Positions 7,219 through 15,186 are shown, counted from the first letter of the stretch. The stretch is 15,734 bases of DNA from JABDBK01 sp964453575 (GCA_964453575.1 CAYVRW010000055.1:1-15734), one strand, 5' to 3'. A program made the numbers and translations. Notes: generated by a model not told the origin, from the letters alone.

Positions 7219-7257
7219 AAAATTCGATTTTTAACATCCCATCTGACATCGAATTTT
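7219..7257. terminator. Inverted repeat between convergent genes, possible terminator
   Basis: AAAATTCGAT (7219-7228) and ATCGAATTTT (7248-7257) form a perfect 10-base inverted repeat with a 19-base loop in the short gap between convergent lptE and yjdM. T- and A-rich tails on both sides would allow it to work in both directions. The stem is AT-rich and the loop long, so it is a weak terminator candidate, called mainly from position. Confidence 0.35.
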
Positions 7258-7270
7258 AAATGTTCTTCAA

Positions 7271-7615
7271 TCAAATCTTCTTCACAAATTCCGATTTAAG
7301 TTTCATCGCTCCAATTCCATCTATTTTACAATCGATATTATGATCACCTTCTGATACCAACCTAATATTTTTTACTTTCGTTCCTACTTTAACTACTTGT
7401 GACGAGCCTTTAATTTTTAAATCCTTAATAACAGTAATCGAGTCGCCGTCTTTAAGAATATTGCCATGCGCATCTTTAACAATGAAGCTATCATCCATGT
7501 TTTTCACTTCAATTTCCGTCGTCCATTCATTTGCACATTCTGGGCAAATAAACATGGAGCCATCTTGATAAGTATATTCCGAATTACATTTTGGACATGG
7601 GGGTAAATTATACAT
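7271..7615 (-). CDS. yjdM: YjdM (PhnA) zinc-ribbon family protein
   Basis: A 114-residue protein closely matching the Escherichia coli YjdM/PhnA family along its whole length. It has an N-terminal zinc ribbon with Cys7, Cys10, Cys24 and Cys27 (CPKC and CPEC), then the conserved C-terminal SH3-like domain with KDLKIKGSS, GTKVKNIRLV, GDHNIDCKIDG and a terminal KLKSEFVKK. Despite the old name it is not needed for alkylphosphonate breakdown and its role is still unclear. I chose ATG 7615 because homologues start just before the first CPKC and because AGGA lies at the right distance; the open frame extends to 7672, but that part overlaps the sulP gene. It is last in a minus-strand pair with the SulP gene, ten bases after its stop. 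Confidence 0.92.
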   Translation of the reverse strand: MYNLPPCPKCNSEYTYQDGSMFICPECANEWTTEIEVKNMDDSFIVKDAHGNILKDGDSITVIKDLKIKGSSQVVKVGTKVKNIRLVSEGDHNIDCKIDGIGAMKLKSEFVKKI

Positions 7616-7625
7616 ATGATGTATC

Positions 7626-9260
7626 CTATTTTTGTAAATGCAAATGCTGGATAACTTCGGGAAGTGATGCAAATACGCGGCCTCCCGCTATCCAGCGGTT
7701 CAGTTTTATTTTTTCCAATTTTTTATTCGCTTTGCTATTGGCTTCACAAATATAGACTTTTACGTTACGTTTATGGAATTCTTCAATAATTTCACGGAAA
7801 GTTTGCAATCCCGTCATGTCCATAAAGGGCACGTTTTTTAAACGAAAAACAATAATTTTAGGATCAGAATGGGTGATTGCAAATGCGTGTTCAATTTTTT
7901 CAGCTGCACCAAAAAAGAAAGGGCCTTGTATAGAATAAATAATTAAATCCTCTGGAATTTTTAAACCTTTTAATTCAGCATCCAGTTTTGCATGGCTCTC
8001 TTTTTCAATCGTTACAAACTGACTCATGCGGCGAATAAAAAACAACATCGCAAGAATGACGCCAATATTTACGGCAATGACTAAATTTGTAAATATCGTC
8101 AATAAAAATGTCATAAGTAAAATCACAATATCATAACGAGGCGCATTTTTTATCATATACATAAAGTGAGGCACATCACTCATATTGTATGCTACGACAA
8201 AAAGAATAGCTGCCAATGCGCATAATGGAATATTTTTTGCTAATGGAGAAAGAAATAATATGATGATAAGTAGAAAAACAGAATGGACAATGGCTGCAAT
8301 TGGACTATTACCGCCATTGCGAATATTTGTTGCAGTTCTAGCAATGGCTCCAGTTGCTGCAAAACCGCCAAAAAGCGGTGTTAAAATATTTGCAAATCCT
8401 TGTCCCATTAACTCTTGATTAGAATGATGCCGCGTTTTTGCCATACCATCAGCTGCAGTAGCGGAGAGCAAAGATTCAATCGCGCATAACAAGGCAATCG
8501 TGAAAGCAGGGCCTATGAGATTCAATGTATGGTCAAAATCCATTAACGGCAAATGAAATGATGGCAATACCGAGGGAATTCCTCCAAATGTACTGCCGAT
8601 GGTTGCAACTGTTTTAAATTGAAAATAGGACTGCAGAACAGTTACTACAATCATAGCCACCAAGGGGCCTGGGATATTTTTTAGAAATTTAGGTGTTAGC
8701 CATATTAAAAATAAACTTAAAACAGCCAATCCTGTTGTTGTATAATCAAGATGCGGCAATGCCTCAAATAATGCGATTAATTTAGTATGGAATTTTGCAT
8801 CCAGTGGTAAATGAAGTGACAAACCAAAAAAATCTTTCCATTCACTGATAAAAATAATAACGCCTATGCCGCTTGTAAATCCAACAATGACAGGGTCTGG
8901 AATATATTTAATGACATTACCAAGCTTGATCATTCCCATAAAAAGTAAAATAAATCCTGCAAGCAATGTCGCGACCTGCAAACCTTCTATGCCATATTGC
9001 GCAGTAATACCTGCAAGGATCACAATAAATGCACCAGTCGGACCTGCAATCTGCACACGACTTCCGCCAAATATGCCTACAATAATTCCTGAGATAATCG
9101 CTGTATATAATCCTTGCTCTGGCGGTACACCAGATGCAATAGCAAATGCCATTGCCAAAGGCAATGCCACAACACCTACAATTAATCCAGCGATTAGATT
9201 GGAAAACCAATTTTTCGGTTTAAGTAATCCAGCTCGATAAGCATCAACAATTGCAATCAT
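7626..9260 (-). CDS. SulP-family anion transporter with STAS domain
   Basis: A 544-residue inner-membrane transporter of the SulP (SLC26-like) family, which moves sulfate, bicarbonate or other anions by proton or sodium coupling. The N-terminal membrane part (about residues 15-410) has the family's early signature (GLIVGVVALPLAMAFAIASG) and AGPTGAFIVILAG, consistent with the usual 12-14 helices. The C-terminal STAS domain (about 430-540) keeps the regulatory motif with Asp in FMDMTGLQTF. The length is typical. A GAGG lies about 15 bases before ATG 9258-9260, rather far, but no better in-frame start is present. Substrate cannot be set from sequence; bicarbonate and sulfate are the usual ones. 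Its stop overlaps the ribosome site of yjdM, so the two are probably cotranscribed. Confidence 0.92.
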   Translation of the reverse strand: MIAIVDAYRAGLLKPKNWFSNLIAGLIVGVVALPLAMAFAIASGVPPEQGLYTAIISGIIVGIFGGSRVQIAGPTGAFIVILAGITAQYGIEGLQVATLLAGFILLFMGMIKLGNVIKYIPDPVIVGFTSGIGVIIFISEWKDFFGLSLHLPLDAKFHTKLIALFEALPHLDYTTTGLAVLSLFLIWLTPKFLKNIPGPLVAMIVVTVLQSYFQFKTVATIGSTFGGIPSVLPSFHLPLMDFDHTLNLIGPAFTIALLCAIESLLSATAADGMAKTRHHSNQELMGQGFANILTPLFGGFAATGAIARTATNIRNGGNSPIAAIVHSVFLLIIILFLSPLAKNIPLCALAAILFVVAYNMSDVPHFMYMIKNAPRYDIVILLMTFLLTIFTNLVIAVNIGVILAMLFFIRRMSQFVTIEKESHAKLDAELKGLKIPEDLIIYSIQGPFFFGAAEKIEHAFAITHSDPKIIVFRLKNVPFMDMTGLQTFREIIEEFHKRNVKVYICEANSKANKKLEKIKLNRWIAGGRVFASLPEVIQHLHLQK

Positions 9261-9307
9261 CTTCGATCTTAGTTACCTCATGTATTCAACCATTGGAATA
9301 TTTTATA

Positions 9308-9688
9308 TCATATTTTCTGTGAATCCGTTAACTGCTTTGCTTGATTCCAAAGCAGCATGAGTTCATCAAAATTGAGCCCATTTAAGGTCTTTAATCCTTT
9401 TGCATCCGCTAATTTTTTTATCATGTTAAATCGATGTTCAAATTTATTGACACTCTGAGAAAGTGTATCCTTTGGCTCAAATTGGCAAAATACACAAAGT
9501 GAAAAAACAGCATGTAATAAATCACCGATTTCTTCCTGTAATTTTTTCTGATCACCATCTTTTAAATGGACGTCAATTTCTGATATTTCACTCTGAATTT
9601 GCGCTACAATTTGATTCGATGTTTCCCATTTGAAACCAAATGCTGAGGCTTCATTTTCCAAATCATATAATTTTTTTAATACATCCAT
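9308..9688 (-). CDS. MazG-type nucleotide pyrophosphohydrolase, single domain
   Basis: A 126-residue all-helical enzyme of the MazG/dUTPase-like superfamily, which hydrolyses (d)NTPs or alarmone-like nucleotides to monophosphates with Mg2+. The metal-binding pattern is clear: E34-I-S-E37 followed by E53-I-G-D56 (LQEEIGDLLHAV). It is half the length of E. coli MazG and holds one domain, so I give no gene symbol. The ATG at 9688 has the purine stretch AGAAGAA at a suitable distance; an in-frame TTG at 9718 would overlap the previous gene by four bases and lacks support. It lies 27 bases after the glycine-zipper gene and 47 bases before sulP, so it may share their transcript. A housecleaning role is likely. 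Confidence 0.85.
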   Translation of the reverse strand: MDVLKKLYDLENEASAFGFKWETSNQIVAQIQSEISEIDVHLKDGDQKKLQEEIGDLLHAVFSLCVFCQFEPKDTLSQSVNKFEHRFNMIKKLADAKGLKTLNGLNFDELMLLWNQAKQLTDSQKI

Positions 9689-9714
9689 AATATTTCTTCT
9701 AAACAATAACAGGA

Positions 9715-10185
9715 TCAACTAGCTCTAATGTCACGATGAACTAAATCAGCAAGATAACCTGTTGCGGCACCAGCTGCACCAAGCACAGCAGTTCTTGGCG
9801 CAAAAAGTCCCAATCCACCGCCGTATGGATGCGCACAATCTGCAAGTCCAGCAGCAATGCCAGCTCCAACTCCAAATAAGGCACCGCCCTTAGTCAATGG
9901 ATATGATTTTTTGGGAGTATTATTTTTATAGGAAGGAAATTTCCAATCTATAGCTCGACCTAAAGCAGTACCAGGAATGGCACCTAATGTTGCAAAGAAT
10001 AACGTCACCAAAGCTCTTTCCTTTGCAGGAGGATGCATTGGGCCAGCATGAGACACTATAAAACCTAGAGTAGCACCTATACCTGTTCCCAAAAATCCAC
10101 CACCTCTGGTATAAGGATAGGTTCTTGGTATTATTGTATTATCCTTATTTTGGGCATTGTCTTTACTATTTGTATTTTCTGGCAT
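9715..10185 (-). CDS. Glycine-zipper protein with internal duplication
   Basis: A 156-residue protein of unknown function. After a polar N-terminal tail of about 20 residues come two related halves: YPYTRGGGFLGTGIGATLGF near residue 23 and YPLTKGGALFGVGAGIAAG near residue 95, each followed by a second Gly/Ala-rich helix (TLGAIPGTALGRAID; LGAAGAATGYLADLV). The regular spacing of Gly and Ala is that of a glycine zipper, which lets helical hairpins pack in membranes. There is no Sec signal peptide. A strong ribosome site, AAGGAG, sits just before the ATG. It lies between the ceramidase-like gene (63 bases) and mazG. It could be an inner-membrane protein or a secreted membrane-inserting protein; neither is shown. 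Confidence 0.7.
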   Translation of the reverse strand: MPENTNSKDNAQNKDNTIIPRTYPYTRGGGFLGTGIGATLGFIVSHAGPMHPPAKERALVTLFFATLGAIPGTALGRAIDWKFPSYKNNTPKKSYPLTKGGALFGVGAGIAAGLADCAHPYGGGLGLFAPRTAVLGAAGAATGYLADLVHRDIRAS

Positions 10186-10248
10186 AAAAACTCCTTTTTA
10201 TAAAAAATGGATTGTAAGCATAGACGAGATCAAGTGCAAGATCACAAT

Positions 10249-10842
10249 TCATCTTATATTTTTTATGACTTCCTTTGTTACTCCACTATCAAGCTGCGCT
10301 TGATTAAGAACTCCCAATGCTATAGCAGCTGCTATATGCCAGGCAACATGTAACCAAGGTCCTATCTTGTCACCATGCTTCCTAGTGAGAATAGTATCAA
10401 TGACATTTATTGCAAGTGCAGCAGCTCCGGCAGCCATGACATCATTGCGATTTAATATTACATCCTGATTACAAATAGCTTTTCCTAAAACACAAGCAAC
10501 TGCAATCATGTCAAGATCATGTAAGCGTTGCAATGGAGTTGCATGACTTAATGCTGAAAATGTAGCTGCTGCTAATGTTGCAAAATCTTTATAGTAACAA
10601 CCTACAGCAACAAAACCTAAGTTGGAAAGCGTACACCAATATTCTGCTAAATAATTTGAATATTGATAATAGTTTTCTCGTCGACTCTTTTGTTTTGTGG
10701 GCATGCTGAAGAATTTATGAATATTTTCTGAAAGAGGTCGATTCCATAATGAAGAAATGTTCATTTCATCAATCATTGATAAAATAGATTTTGATTTCGA
10801 TTTTATTTCATTAGATGTCGTGATATCACTAGGGTTAGTCAT
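10249..10842 (-). CDS. Compact ceramidase-like membrane hydrolase (CREST superfamily)
   Basis: A 197-residue membrane protein with a hydrophilic N-terminal tail of about 55 residues. It carries the full active-site pattern of alkaline ceramidases: Ser96-x3-His100 (FSALSHATP), Asp111 eleven residues after that His (HDLDMIA), and His165-x3-His169 (WLHVAWH). As I recall the human ACER3 structure, Ser77, His81, Asp92, His217 and His221 hold the zinc site with the same local spacings. Residues 56-74 (ENYYQYSNYLAEYWCTLSN) also match the calcium-site region IAEFWNTVSN. The first-to-second His distance is 65 residues against about 136 in ACER3, so roughly two helices are missing. Expected reaction: hydrolysis of an amide-linked lipid; the substrate is unproven. 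It follows the alpha/beta hydrolase gene by 17 bases and is probably cotranscribed. Confidence 0.7.
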   Translation of the reverse strand: MTNPSDITTSNEIKSKSKSILSMIDEMNISSLWNRPLSENIHKFFSMPTKQKSRRENYYQYSNYLAEYWCTLSNLGFVAVGCYYKDFATLAAATFSALSHATPLQRLHDLDMIAVACVLGKAICNQDVILNRNDVMAAGAAALAINVIDTILTRKHGDKIGPWLHVAWHIAAAIALGVLNQAQLDSGVTKEVIKNIR

Positions 10843-10859
10843 ATTTTAACTCTTTTTCA

Positions 10860-11699
10860 TTAGTTTTGATTAATAAATTTTAAAATAGCGTCCGTCACTT
10901 TTTTGGGTTGTTCAATAGGACTTGCATGGCCGCCCGGCACAACAACAAGTTGTGTAGAGTTGCCCATGCTTTTCTGAACTTGTTTTGCGCCTGATAATGG
11001 AGCAATCATATCTTCTTCACCCGCAATAATAAGCGTCGGGGTCTTGATTTTCTGTAACCATGATCGTGAATCAAAAGCTTTTAATGCACCTAACTGACGT
11101 TCATAGCCAATATAGGTTTGCGGATAAGGATTTTGTTCTGCTAATTTAATGAGATTTTTTAATTGATTAGGTTCTGAAAGAAACGCATTTGAATAAACCA
11201 GAGGCACAATAGATTGAACCCGATAAGAAAGAGGTAAATTCATGCGATGTAATTCACCGGTCAATTCAAATGCAATTTCGGGAATCTTAGTGAAATGATC
11301 AAATGTATTTATTAAAATAATTTTTTCAATTTGTTCTGGATACATTTTTCCTATTTGTTGAGCTATCGCACTACCCATGGATTGTCCGACAATGATGGGT
11401 TTTTTTAATCCCAATTGTTTACTTAACTCCATGACATCATTAGCCATCATCTCAATAGAATAAGGTATATTTGGGCTATCTGTCTGGCCTATTCCTCGAT
11501 TATCCAGCAGTAATACTTCATGATCAATTTTCAATTGATTAAGAATACCTGACCAGAAGGTGTGATCACATGAAAATCCTGCAATGAGAACTATTGGAGC
11601 ACTCTTTCCTTTTCCATGGTGTTCATAATAAATATTAATATCGTTAATTTTAAGTTTTTCAGCATGAACAATATTCGCAGTTTTTGAAAATACGTTCAT
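10860..11699 (-). CDS. Alpha/beta-fold hydrolase
   Basis: A 279-residue soluble hydrolase of the alpha/beta superfamily (esterase, lipase or C-C hydrolase type). The catalytic triad is readable: nucleophile Ser107 in GQSMGS, acid Asp230 in GEEDMIAP, and His258 in PGGHASPIEQP. The oxyanion region is LIAGFSCDHTFW (38-49) and the strand after it is VLLLDNRGIGQTD. Length and motif spacing are normal and the gene is intact. There is no signal peptide, so it acts in the cytosol unless exported by a dedicated system. The ATG at 11699 has a strong GGAGGG four bases upstream. It is followed at 17 bases by the ceramidase-like gene, which suggests work on a related lipid or ester, although this superfamily is too broad to name a substrate. 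Confidence 0.9.
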   Translation of the reverse strand: MNVFSKTANIVHAEKLKINDINIYYEHHGKGKSAPIVLIAGFSCDHTFWSGILNQLKIDHEVLLLDNRGIGQTDSPNIPYSIEMMANDVMELSKQLGLKKPIIVGQSMGSAIAQQIGKMYPEQIEKIILINTFDHFTKIPEIAFELTGELHRMNLPLSYRVQSIVPLVYSNAFLSEPNQLKNLIKLAEQNPYPQTYIGYERQLGALKAFDSRSWLQKIKTPTLIIAGEEDMIAPLSGAKQVQKSMGNSTQLVVVPGGHASPIEQPKKVTDAILKFINQN

Positions 11700-11812
11700 T
11701 TAACCCTCCTTAGTTTAATAATACTGATATTATCGAAGAAAAAGTCCAAGCGCTATCATCTTACATGTTTTTTATCAATAACGTCTAGGATGAAGGTGCT
11801 TGACTCCGATCT

Positions 11813-13936
11813 TTACATCACTGCGCACCGCCTTGGCTTTGGATTATCAATCCCGCATAATTTTTCAGCATATCTTTCCTGATAATCAAGATAGGCTGTT
11901 AATGTTTTTTTAAATGTATTTAAATCATGTAGAGGAGCCCAAAGAGGCTGACGACCAACCTGCCAGCTACTAGGGCTTATAAAATGCCTCATTGCATCTC
12001 CTTTTATATTAAAACACCATGGTTCTTTAACATTGCCAGTCCATGGAAAAATCGTTGGCATATGACCATCGTTATACTCATGTATGCTCACAAGGTTTCT
12101 AAAAAGCATATAAAAATCATACGCATTCCCAGCTCCTTGCAAAGCACTATAAACTTTATTCCAAAAAAACTTTCGGAAGCGATCTGAATCTTCATGACCT
12201 TGTGTGCCAAAGTAAATACTGTGTATAGTGTCCATAGTCAAACAAGTCTCACAATGGTTACAAAATTGTTTGCTCTCGTCATAACAATCGGTGAGGATGT
12301 CGAGTAGAATACGAGTATCATAAACATATCCGCAGGTTATAATTTCTTTTCTGTTAATAAATTCTTCTCTGAATTCTATAAATCCCTGCGCGTCATATTC
12401 ATCAGATTCAGTATAGTCACCGCCTTCAGTAATATACCTTGCGACAAATTGTTTAGCCGTTTCGAGTATATCTTTTTTTCTTTTTTCGTTTGCATCTTTA
12501 GCTTCTTTTGAAAATAAAACAGGATATAATCGTTCTGCTACTTGTTTCGGAGTAAGCCGTGCTGCTGTTGCTAAGGTAGCGACTGCTCCAAAATTATTTG
12601 TCATAGCTGCAATCTGAATAACCGACGCATTTATCTGCCTGTCATGCCGATCAGCAACTTGTAACGGCACATCAATCAATTCTGGGCGAGTATTGATTAA
12701 ATTAATTAAACTATCTCTAATCACGCCGTATTTTGCCAGATCGTCCACTCCATGGTCTTTAACCAAAAGATAATTAACGCGTAGGGAATATTTAGCAAAG
12801 AATGTTAGGTTTGTTGGGTAATAATGAAAGGTATCTTCTGCGCGATGATCCGTATAAGCCAGACATATATTTTGAATCTCTTGCGGCAACTGATCTATCC
12901 CTGGAATAGCAGGTTTATCATCATATATTGCAAGATGCTCAGGACAAGCAAGAGTAATTGAGTTACTTGGCAAAATATCAGGGGTTGAAGTTTTTTCCTC
13001 AAAATTTTGATCAAGATCTTCATCTTGTTCATGACTTTTTGCATCTGGCGTTTCAACCCCCGTGTTTAATCTTTTTGAAGGTACGTCATGCATTTGCTCT
13101 GCAAGAAATTGGGCACGAGTACGCTTTATAGACTCATTTGCATTTCTATATTTTATCCTAGCTTTAATAGTATTTGGTACAGTAATGTTGGCATACATTA
13201 ACGCCTGGTTTACGACCCGAAGATAATTGGCATCTTTTTTTGATAATAAACCTTTAGCATTTGCCATGTGTGTAATAGGAACTTCTTTAATTTCTTGATT
13301 GCTATCTCTAACCCAAGCACCATTTTGCAAGATGCAAGCAATGTAGCTACCATCATTTAAATTTGGATATATGATTACTGCATTAAATTTATTGCCCGCT
13401 AGCGACTGAAGTGCGCTATATGCTTGATTTGTAGCGGCGGCCTTGCTTTCTGCTGCATAAAGAAGATATTCTCTATTGGCATCTACTTCATTTAACGTTA
13501 AGTTAATGAGAGCAACCCGATTGTTTTCTGTTACTAACCCTCTGCTGTATACATTGAAATTTGTGTTTATATGCTGGCTATGCATTATGTTTAGATCATC
13601 TATGTCTTGTCCAATAGCATGCACTATGTATGATCTTAACCCCGTGCTACTGCAACTACTGTCATTTAAATCAGGCTTAAATAGTAAAGATACTTCTATG
13701 ATGGACTGATCTCTTTCCCTAACCCAGTCACTATTTTGTCTAACAACCGCTTTATATACGCATGATCCTTCGCCTATACCACTATTATTGTCATTTGGCT
13801 GAGGAAGTAATATCACGACATTGTTGACTGAAATGCGTTGACGCTTAAGAGAAACTAAAGCTGATTCTTTAGATTCATCTTCCTGAGCTACATAAAGCTG
13901 AAAAGTTTGATTGGTTGTATTCTGACCGCTATGCAT
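11813..13936 (-). CDS. Large unknown protein ending in a CaaX box (CAVM), candidate effector
   Basis: I recognise no full-length family for this 707-residue protein. Residues 13-84 and 158-221 are copies of one module, sharing a V-I-(I/L)-x-P core and W-V-R-(D/E)-x-(N/D)-Q-x-I-x-E-V. An acidic, low-complexity linker spans about 295-320. Residues 430-457 (RQINASVIQIAAMTNN) look like one ankyrin-type unit. Cys559-x2-Cys562-x2-Cys565 with Cys535 and Cys551 could bind metal. The last residues are K-P-R-R-C-A-V-M: Cys, two aliphatics, then Met, preceded by basic residues, which is a eukaryotic farnesylation signal. There is no Sec signal. Legionella effectors such as AnkB use such boxes to be lipidated in the host. 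The ATG has GAGGTAA nearby and a good promoter upstream. The gene appears monocistronic. Confidence 0.75.
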   Translation of the reverse strand: MHSGQNTTNQTFQLYVAQEDESKESALVSLKRQRISVNNVVILLPQPNDNNSGIGEGSCVYKAVVRQNSDWVRERDQSIIEVSLLFKPDLNDSSCSSTGLRSYIVHAIGQDIDDLNIMHSQHINTNFNVYSRGLVTENNRVALINLTLNEVDANREYLLYAAESKAAATNQAYSALQSLAGNKFNAVIIYPNLNDGSYIACILQNGAWVRDSNQEIKEVPITHMANAKGLLSKKDANYLRVVNQALMYANITVPNTIKARIKYRNANESIKRTRAQFLAEQMHDVPSKRLNTGVETPDAKSHEQDEDLDQNFEEKTSTPDILPSNSITLACPEHLAIYDDKPAIPGIDQLPQEIQNICLAYTDHRAEDTFHYYPTNLTFFAKYSLRVNYLLVKDHGVDDLAKYGVIRDSLINLINTRPELIDVPLQVADRHDRQINASVIQIAAMTNNFGAVATLATAARLTPKQVAERLYPVLFSKEAKDANEKRKKDILETAKQFVARYITEGGDYTESDEYDAQGFIEFREEFINRKEIITCGYVYDTRILLDILTDCYDESKQFCNHCETCLTMDTIHSIYFGTQGHEDSDRFRKFFWNKVYSALQGAGNAYDFYMLFRNLVSIHEYNDGHMPTIFPWTGNVKEPWCFNIKGDAMRHFISPSSWQVGRQPLWAPLHDLNTFKKTLTAYLDYQERYAEKLCGIDNPKPRRCAVM

Positions 13937-13973
13937 AGGTTACCTCGTTTTGGTTCTGTATAACTGGTTGATT

Positions 13974-14003
13974 ATTATACATGATTAGCCAAATAATGTG
14001 CAA
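13974..14003 (-). promoter_or_regulatory. Sigma-70-type promoter of the CAVM protein gene
   Basis: Read on the minus strand, TTGCAC (14003-13998) and a perfect TATAAT (13979-13974) are separated by 18 bases. Transcription would start near 13967, about 30 bases before the ATG at 13936, leaving a short leader that includes GAGGTAA. Spacing and match are good for a vegetative promoter. Confidence 0.6.
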
Positions 14004-14041
14004 AAATTTTTTTTGATGTTTTTCAAAGGGTTAAGGACTCA

Positions 14042-14281
14042 GGGGGTCAGGCTTGCGTAGTTGCGTTCAGAATAAATTTTTTTTTTTAATAAGCGCCCCA
14101 GCAAAAACGACACCCCCACCCCCCACACGCTTATTTATATGCCCCCCAATAAAAAAATAAAAAANNNNNNNNNNTTTTTTAATATTTTTTTCCGTCTGGG
14201 GGGTTGTGGGTTTGTTTTTTTTTTAAATATTATTTTTTTTTATTACACCCCCCTCCAAGCAACTACGCAAGCCTGACCCCC
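14042..14281. repeat. Unresolved element with 23-base terminal inverted repeats
   Basis: A perfect 23-base inverted repeat bounds this noncoding stretch: 14042-14064 (GGGGGTCAGGCTTGCG then TAGTTGC) and 14259-14281. Ends of the GGGGTCAGG...CCTGACCCC kind are common on small palindromic elements and on REP-associated tyrosine transposase (RAYT) units in gammaproteobacteria; that match is from memory. The interior is almost all homopolymer A, T, C or G runs around ten Ns, and the two sides look like rough reverse complements (CACCCCCCAC near 14110; GGGGGGTTGTGGG near 14200). That pattern suggests a hairpin that failed in assembly. No gene can be read inside. Confidence 0.6.
14165..14174. other. 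Assembly gap (10 N)
   Basis: Ten consecutive Ns, a placeholder-length gap. True length and content are unknown, and bases within about 80 positions on either side have improbable homopolymer runs and should not be trusted. The gap lies inside the inverted-repeat element, so a missing transposase gene or longer repeat is possible. Confidence 0.95.
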
Positions 14282-14337
14282 ATCTCTCTTATTTAGAGCA
14301 ACCCTTATAAAAATAATGATCACTCTTTATTGATAAA

Positions 14338-15186
14338 TTACTTCAATAATAACCAGCACTCAGTTAACAATTCCGTTTCTGCAACTTCATGTTCAAAATT
14401 GTAATAACAAAAAATGCAAGGTAAATCAGCCAATTCTTCACCTGAATTGGGTAACCAGTTGCGATACAAAGGGTACACCGTATCACCGATGTTTTCACGT
14501 GATCCTTTGTGTGTTGCCACTGCATATCGACCCGCAGGCAAACGCTTTTCAATTACCTCGCCTTTTAAAGTTAATTGCTCAGGTATCGTAATAGCAAGAT
14601 CAAAACGAAAATCTGCGGCCGGTGTTAACTTAGGATCACTATAAGCAAATCCAAAGGCTTCGCCTGCTTTGGGCTTAAGATTCATAGGCTGTGATTTTGC
14701 CCAGTTAATTAATTTATTAACGCTATCGCCCAAAAATTTTGGATCACCGTGATGCTCTAATACAGCCAAGCGTCTGGCATTTATATTTTTAATTGTTACA
14801 TTCATTGTCATATCCCCGTGTAATGGCAATTGATAAGGCGGCTTTTCCCATGCTTGCCAACTTGATTTTTGTCTAAATTCACTGGGGCTAATGCCGCAAG
14901 TTTGTTTAAACACACGCGAAAAAGCTTCATGTGATTCAAATCCTGCATCAACTGCAATATTAATAATAGATTGATCTTTATTAATAATTAGCTGATGCGC
15001 GGCTCGTTTTAGCCGTAACCAGCGAATATATTGTTGTAAAGACAATCCGGTATAAGCCGTAAATAAACGATGAAAATGATATTTTGAAAAACAAGCCATA
15101 TCACTCAATTGATCTAAGGTAAGATCTTCGTCAAGATGCTTGCCGATAAACTCGATCACCTTATTTAATTGCTTTTGATAGTTCAT
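14338..15186 (-). CDS. AraC-family regulator with GyrI-like effector domain
   Basis: A 282-residue transcription factor. The AraC/XylS DNA-binding domain is N-terminal (about residues 5-107), with both helix-turn-helix units: LTLDQLSDMACFSKYHFHRLF and IINIAVDAGFESHEAFSRVFKQ, ending in GISPSEFR. The C-terminal part (about 125-282) is a GyrI-like/Rob-type small-molecule-binding domain, with typical NVTIKNINARRLAVLEHHGDP and RLPAGRYAVATHKG motifs. This architecture belongs to regulators that sense amphipathic or toxic compounds. The ATG at 15186 has GAGAG about eight bases upstream. Two AGGATA repeats (15227-15232, 15241-15246) and an ATAACGTTAT palindrome (15244-15253) upstream may be binding sites. 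No adjacent target gene is evident; the downstream side is the gap-bearing element. Confidence 0.92.
   Translation of the reverse strand: MNYQKQLNKVIEFIGKHLDEDLTLDQLSDMACFSKYHFHRLFTAYTGLSLQQYIRWLRLKRAAHQLIINKDQSIINIAVDAGFESHEAFSRVFKQTCGISPSEFRQKSSWQAWEKPPYQLPLHGDMTMNVTIKNINARRLAVLEHHGDPKFLGDSVNKLINWAKSQPMNLKPKAGEAFGFAYSDPKLTPAADFRFDLAITIPEQLTLKGEVIEKRLPAGRYAVATHKGSRENIGDTVYPLYRNWLPNSGEELADLPCIFCYYNFEHEVAETELLTECWLLLK

Noticed and set aside
8866..9240. 124-codon plus-strand ORF opposite the SulP gene
   Set aside because: It is a shadow of a well-supported transporter, with a Pro/Ile-rich product typical of antisense frames.
14066..14258. Coding content inside the gap-bearing element
   Set aside because: The sequence is homopolymer-rich and probably unreliable; no frame of useful length exists.
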